A stretch of 35,556 nucleotides of DNA from Palsa-661 sp035535015 (lineage in GTDB: Bacteria; Actinomycetota; Acidimicrobiia; Acidimicrobiales; UBA8190). Below the pieces are notes generated by a model, which saw only the letters and a program-made list of their open reading frames with translations, was not told the DNA's origin and made no database searches. The translations under genes and the position numbers were made by a program. The stretch covers positions 1 to 35,556 of the forward strand of contig DATLQU010000002.1 of assembly GCA_035535015.1 (NCBI GenBank), written 5' to 3'. Positions 31,489 to 35,556 of the stretch are shown here, piece after piece; position 1 is the stretch's first letter; every line of letters starts with the position of its first letter.

Positions 31489-31684
31489 CGGTGCTCTCCG
31501 TTTCGGTCTCGTGCCCGGCGGCCCGGGCCATGGCCCCCCGAAACTCCTCGAGGGCGCCGATCAGCTGGACATAGCCCTCGAAGCGTCGCGGGGGCAGATC
31601 GTCGCCGTGCAACCACCCGCTCGGGTGAACGTCATGACCGTCGATGTCCAAGGTCAGGCGGTGAACGTCCATCGCCGTGATCAT
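31469..31684 (-). CDS. Small protein of unknown function, overlapping the beta-helix gene start
   Basis: The 71-residue protein starts MITAMDVHRLTLDIDGHDVH and ends TESTDAPYTA. It has no signal or membrane segment. Third positions are mostly G or C, unlike the other frames, which supports coding. Its stop codon lies 17-20 bases past the start of the beta-helix gene, so the two are probably translationally coupled. ATG 31684 has GGAG only three bases away; TTG/ATG starts further upstream (31720, 31708) or ATG 31672 are possible. I do not recognise the family. It is divergent from the broken LuxR-type gene. Confidence 0.55.
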   Translation of the reverse strand: MITAMDVHRLTLDIDGHDVHPSGWLHGDDLPPRRFEGYVQLIGALEEFRGAMARAAGHETETESTDAPYTA

Positions 31685-31732
31685 CCGCTCCGATCGGTCG
31701 CCGCACATCCGCAAGCACAACGGACACGACTA

Positions 31733-31761
31733 CGGACATCACGAAGGACGGGCCCTACGCT
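31733..31761 (+). promoter_or_regulatory. Possible promoter of the LuxR-family gene
   Basis: CGGACA (31733-31738) and TACGCT (31756-31761) are 17 bases apart, each with partial consensus match. The -10 box ends 8 bases before the GTG at 31770, again suggesting a leaderless transcript. Confidence 0.3.
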
Positions 31762-31769
31762 GGGGCGAT

Positions 31770-34571
31770 GTGGGTGGCGCGGCCGTGATCCTCCTCGAAC
31801 GCGAGAACGAGCTGGCGCGCCTCGAGACGCTTTTGACCCTGACCGGGCAGGGATCCGGAGCGGCGGCCGTGATCGAGGGAGCACCGGGGATCGGAAAAAG
31901 CGCCCTGATCGAGGCTGCCCGCCGGCGTTCCCTGGCCCAGGGTTTCGAGGTCCTCATGGCTCGAGGCTCCGTGCTCGAGCGCGACCACCCCTTCGGGGTC
32001 GCGGACCAGCTCCTCGGCTCCCGCCGGATCGGAAGTGGGGCAGCCGGCCCGTCGATCGGCGAAGCCCCGTTCCAAGCCCTCGAGGAACGATTCCAGTCCT
32101 TGGCCGGGCTGGCCGCCCGAAACCCTCTGCTGGTCTGCGTCGACGACGCGCAGTGGTCCGACGCCGAGTCGCTGCGCCTGGTCCACTACCTGTGCCGGCG
32201 CGTCGAGGCGCTCCGCGCGCTGGTGTTGCTCGGCACGCGCCCACACGAGGCCGGAGAGCGCCGCGAGCTGCTCGCCACGATCGCCGCCGACGCCATCGTG
32301 GTGCACCCCTCACCCCTCACCCCTCAGCACCGAGGCGGTCACCTCTCTGCTCGAAGCCGGCCTGGAGACGCGGCCCGACGCGACGTTTGCCACTGCCTGT
32401 TCCGAGGTCAGCGGGGGCAACCCGTTCCTGCTCACCGAGCTGGTGCTCACGGCCCGAGGCGAGGGTCTCGAGCCGTCCGGTGCCAATGCCGAGCGCGTTC
32501 GTCAGATGACACCGAAGGGTGTGATCCGTGCGGTGCTCGTCCGGATGGGCCAGCTACCCGACGACGCCCGCAAGCTGGCGGCGGCCATGGCTGTCCTCGG
32601 TGGCAACGCGCTGCTCCGCGAGGCGGCCTCGCTCGTCGACCTCGATCCGTCAGCGGCAGCCCACTTTGCCGGCCTCCTCACCCGGGCCAGCGTCATCGCC
32701 GGCGTCGAGCCCCTCGAGTTCGTCCACCCCATCGTGCGAAACGGGTCTACGCCGATCTCAGCCTCGGTGATCGCCAGATCCTGCACGCCCGGGCGGCGCG
32801 CCTCCTCGACAGCCAGCCGGCCCGCCCACTCGAGCGGATCGCCGCACAGCTGTCGGCACTGATCCCCGCGGGCGATCCGTGGGTCGCCGAGCGGTTGACG
32901 GCCGCCGGGAACTCCGCCATCGCATCCGGGGCGTGTGACGCGGCGGCTTCCTACCTGCGCCGCGCGTTGGCCGAACCCCCGCCCCCCTCGGAGCGACCCG
33001 ACCTGCTCGTCGCGCTTGCGCATGCCGAGACCTCGGCGGGGATTCCCGGGGCCGTCGAGCACCTCCACGAGGCGCTCGCGCTCATCGGAGACCCTGAAGA
33101 GCGAGCCAGGGTCCGTCAGTCGCTCGGGCGGCTGCGATTCCTGAGAGGCGAGTTCGCGGATGCCGGCGAGATGATACGTCTGGCCCTCGACGATCTCGAT
33201 GCGGGCGACACCTCCGCACGTACGACGCCCCTCGGCCGCCGGCTCCTGGCGGACTACCTGGCGGTTGCGTTCTTCTGGCCCCGGCTGCAGCCCGAGGACG
33301 ACCCGAGGGTGTTGGCGCTCGTCGCCGAGGTGGAGGCCGGGGTCCTCCCGTCGGAGCCCCAGCTGTGTGCCCAGGTGGCCGGCGCAATGGCCCTGCGGGG
33401 GATGCCCGCCGGCGCTGGTGCGCGAGGTGGCTGAAACCGCGATGAGGTACGGGCCTGCCGAGGACAAGACGGCCCAGGGATTCGCCCCGGCGATGCTGTC
33501 GGGGGCGCTCATCTTGATCGGCGACTACGACATCGCGTCGACCGTCGCCGAAGGCGCGGCCCGGCGCGCGCGGGAGACCGGATCGATGGTGGCGCAGGCC
33601 CAGGCCTCCCAGACGCTGGCCAATGTCCGCTGGCACCAGGGCCGGCTTCTCGATGCCGTACGACTTGCCGAGGCTGCTTGCGAAGTGAGCCACCAGGGCT
33701 GGAACTTCTTCAGCACCCTCGCGGTGCCAACACTCGCCTTCGCCGAACTGCTCCGGGGTCGCAACGAGGCTGCTCACGCCGCGGTCCGTCTGGGCGAACA
33801 GCTCGGAGCCGACCGGCCCGAGCACGCTCTCGTGCTCTTTGCCCGTGGCCGCCTCGCCATGGCGGAGGGAGCTCCCGAGCGGGCGCTCTCCGACTTCCAG
33901 GCCGCCGGCCTCTGCGACTTCGAGAGTTACGGGATGGAGCATCCGACGTGGCTGCCGTGGCGGCCCTATGCCGCGCTCGCCGCGCACGCTTCAGGCAGCC
34001 GTACCCTCGCGCACGAGCTCGCCGAGAGCGGGCTCGCGCTCGCTCGACCGTTCGGCATGGCGCGGCCCATCGGGCACGCTCTGGGTGCCGCCGGACAGGT
34101 CGTCGGGGGAGAAGAGGGCCTGACGATGCTGATGGAGGCCGTCGCGGTCTTGGAGGAGTCGCAGTCGACGCTCGAACACGCCAACGCCCTGGTCGCCCTC
34201 GGCACCGCGTTGCGCAGGAGTGGACGTTCCCGCGACGCGCGCCTCCGTCTCCAGGAGGGCCAGAGGATCGCCTACCTATGCGGTGCCGCCCCGCTCGTCG
34301 AGCAGGCCCGCGCGAGGAGCTGTTGGCCACGGGGGCCCATCCCCGCAAGGTCCTGCACGCGAGGGCCGGCCTCCTCACGCCGACCGAGCGTCGGGTCGCC
34401 GCGCTGGCCGCGACGGGCTCGAGCAACCGTGAGATCGCCGAGGAGCTCGTCATGGGGACCCGCACGGTGGAGGCCCACCTGGCACGCGCCTACGCCAAAT
34501 TCGGCATCCGCTCTCGTCGCCAGCTCGCTGGAGCACTCGAATCCGAAGTGGAGGACCCAGACAGATCGTGA
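31770..34571 (+). pseudogene. LuxR-family ATP-binding transcriptional regulator (LAL/MalT-like), four frameshifts
   Basis: Intact, this would be a regulator of about 930 residues: an ATPase domain with Walker A GAPGIGKS and Walker B LLVCVDDAQWSD near the N-terminus, a long helical TPR-like sensor region, and a C-terminal LuxR helix-turn-helix (LTPTERRVAALA...SNREIAEEL...TVEAHLARAYAKFGI). The frame changes four times. At 32304-32324 a third copy of CACCCCT adds 7 bases; two copies would read VVHPSPLSTEAV. Near 32743 one base is missing (IVRN then VYADLSLGDRQ). Near 33397-33415 one base is extra, perhaps in the G5 run. Near 34308-34315 a CG pair is extra or one base is missing. No other long gene here is broken, so decay is likelier than poor sequence. 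GTG 31770 or 31785 is the start. Confidence 0.85.
32304..32324 (+). repeat. Triple 7-bp tandem repeat at the first frameshift
   Basis: CACCCCT occurs three times in a row (32304-32310, 32311-32317, 32318-32324). Since seven is one more than a multiple of three, each gain or loss shifts the frame; two copies restore the ancestral reading. Confidence 0.9.
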
Positions 34572-34829
34572 CACCGGTCTTCTATGCGGTCTTCGACAGT
34601 GGCCGCCACGTTGGCACGGGGGGGAGGGGGGACTCGGGCCAAGCTCGCAGGCCAGATGTGTCCTGACCTGGGATTGAAGGGTTGGCGGGGAGCTCGGCTC
34701 GGTGGGCGGCGGACGACGCTCGGTCGGACCCGGGGCGGGCGCCCGACGCGGTCTCGGTGGCGACGAGGTGGCGGGCGAAAGACCGGCTAGTCTCCACCCG
34801 TCGGGCCTCGAATCTCTGGTCCGACGATA

Positions 34830-34858
34830 TTGACACCGCAGGTCACCGGGGGTACAGT
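34830..34858 (+). promoter_or_regulatory. rRNA operon promoter
   Basis: A perfect TTGACA (34830-34835) is followed after exactly 17 bases by TACAGT (34853-34858). Transcription would begin near 34865, giving a leader of about 268 bases before mature 16S. It is the best consensus promoter in the window. Confidence 0.8.
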
Positions 34859-34929
34859 GACGGTCCCCCGGTCGGGAAACCCACCGCGGGGATCCGACAC
34901 CAACTCCTCTGTCGTGGTGAGTGTCGCGT

Positions 34930-34942
34930 CGCTCCTTGAAAA
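34930..34942 (+). promoter_or_regulatory. boxA-like antitermination element in the rRNA leader
   Basis: CGCTCCTTGAAAA closely resembles the bacterial boxA (TGCTCTTTGAAAA type) that loads NusB-S10 to let RNA polymerase pass through rRNA operons. It sits about 65 bases after the predicted transcription start. Confidence 0.6.
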
Positions 34943-34964
34943 CGGAATAGTGAGAGCCAAAAGC

Positions 34965-35030
34965 CAGTGCGGGCAACTGCAGGGCTCGCTTCGGCGTGCC
35001 AGGCAGTTGAACCTAAGTAATTAAGCACTG
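34965..35030 (+). ncRNA. Nested leader hairpin with UUCG loop
   Basis: An outer stem CAGTGC (34965-34970) with GCACTG (35025-35030) encloses CAACTGC (34974-34980) with GCAGTTG (35003-35009), which encloses a near-perfect stem closed by a C(TTCG)G tetraloop at 34989-34994. It is likely a fold of the pre-16S leader; its part in RNase processing is inference. Confidence 0.55.
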
Positions 35031-35132
35031 TCACGGACAACAACAATCTGTGCTGTGCCAGTCGGTGAGGGGTAGCTAGACCCGAACCGGCTCTCCGATT
35101 TTCGGCGTGACCCTCGGGCCACAATGAAGATC

Positions 35133-35556
<424 letters not shown>

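Larger units (their letters stand above)
34572..35132 (+). other. Upstream and leader region of the rRNA operon
   Basis: This 561-base region has no supported gene. 34572-34829 shows nothing clear. 34830-34858 is a strong promoter, and 34859-35132 is the transcribed leader with a boxA-like element and a long hairpin, listed separately. Confidence 0.7.

Noticed and set aside
31770..34571. Several separate small regulator genes in place of one broken gene
   Set aside because: The pieces continue one another exactly across each shift and together make one known domain order.

Overview
The window is about 35.5 kb of GC-rich chromosomal DNA from an actinobacterium. The 5' part of a 16S rRNA gene at the right end carries signature stretches typical of the class Acidimicrobiia. 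A CtaG-type cytochrome oxidase assembly gene, GTGA/ATGA start-stop overlaps and several leaderless-looking starts fit an actinobacterium. There is no phage, IS element, CRISPR array or tRNA. The assignment to Acidimicrobiia is from memory of the 16S sequence, not from an alignment.

Layout. 1-561: end of a ctaG-like gene and a small convergent gene of unknown function. 851-16271: a cell-surface polysaccharide locus of lower third-position GC. It holds a GT4 glycosyltransferase, a WecA/TagO-type lipid carrier phosphotransferase, a large O-antigen ligase/polymerase-like membrane protein with a TPR-like tail, a GT2 glycosyltransferase, a compact block of GT-A, GT-B, sulfotransferase, NDP-sugar epimerase, GT-A' and methyltransferase-GT-B', a polytopic membrane protein and a second NDP-sugar epimerase/dehydratase. 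16347-25637: a complete arginine operon argC-J-B-D-F-R-G-H, followed without a gap by a 3-methyladenine DNA glycosylase gene. Most junctions are 4-nt start/stop overlaps. 25625-29439 (minus strand): a flavin electron-transfer module made of a transmembrane ferric-reductase-like flavocytochrome, an exported FMN-binding protein with a flavinylation motif and an ApbE flavin transferase, with a secreted IPT/TIG protein behind it. 29872-31684 (minus): a secreted beta-helix/Ig-like protein preceded by a small overlapping gene. 31770-34571 (plus): a large ATP-binding LuxR-family regulator broken by four frameshifts. 34572-35556: rRNA promoter, structured leader and the start of 16S rRNA.

How the genes work together. 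The polysaccharide genes are consistent with building an undecaprenyl-linked glycan (WecA step), extending it with several GT2/GT4 enzymes, decorating it with sulfate and methyl groups, and polymerising or ligating it outside the membrane. The most unusual feature is a paired duplication: GT-A/GT-B occurs twice, with the same start/stop overlap, around a sulfotransferase and an epimerase. The second GT-B carries an N-terminal methyltransferase, of which the first copy seems to keep only a short remnant. The arginine operon starts at a near-palindromic operator that overlaps a -10 element only 8 bases from the argC start codon, which suggests a leaderless, ArgR-controlled transcript. In the flavin module, NAD(P)H electrons would cross the membrane through the haem/FAD protein to the FMN that ApbE attaches covalently to the exported partner.
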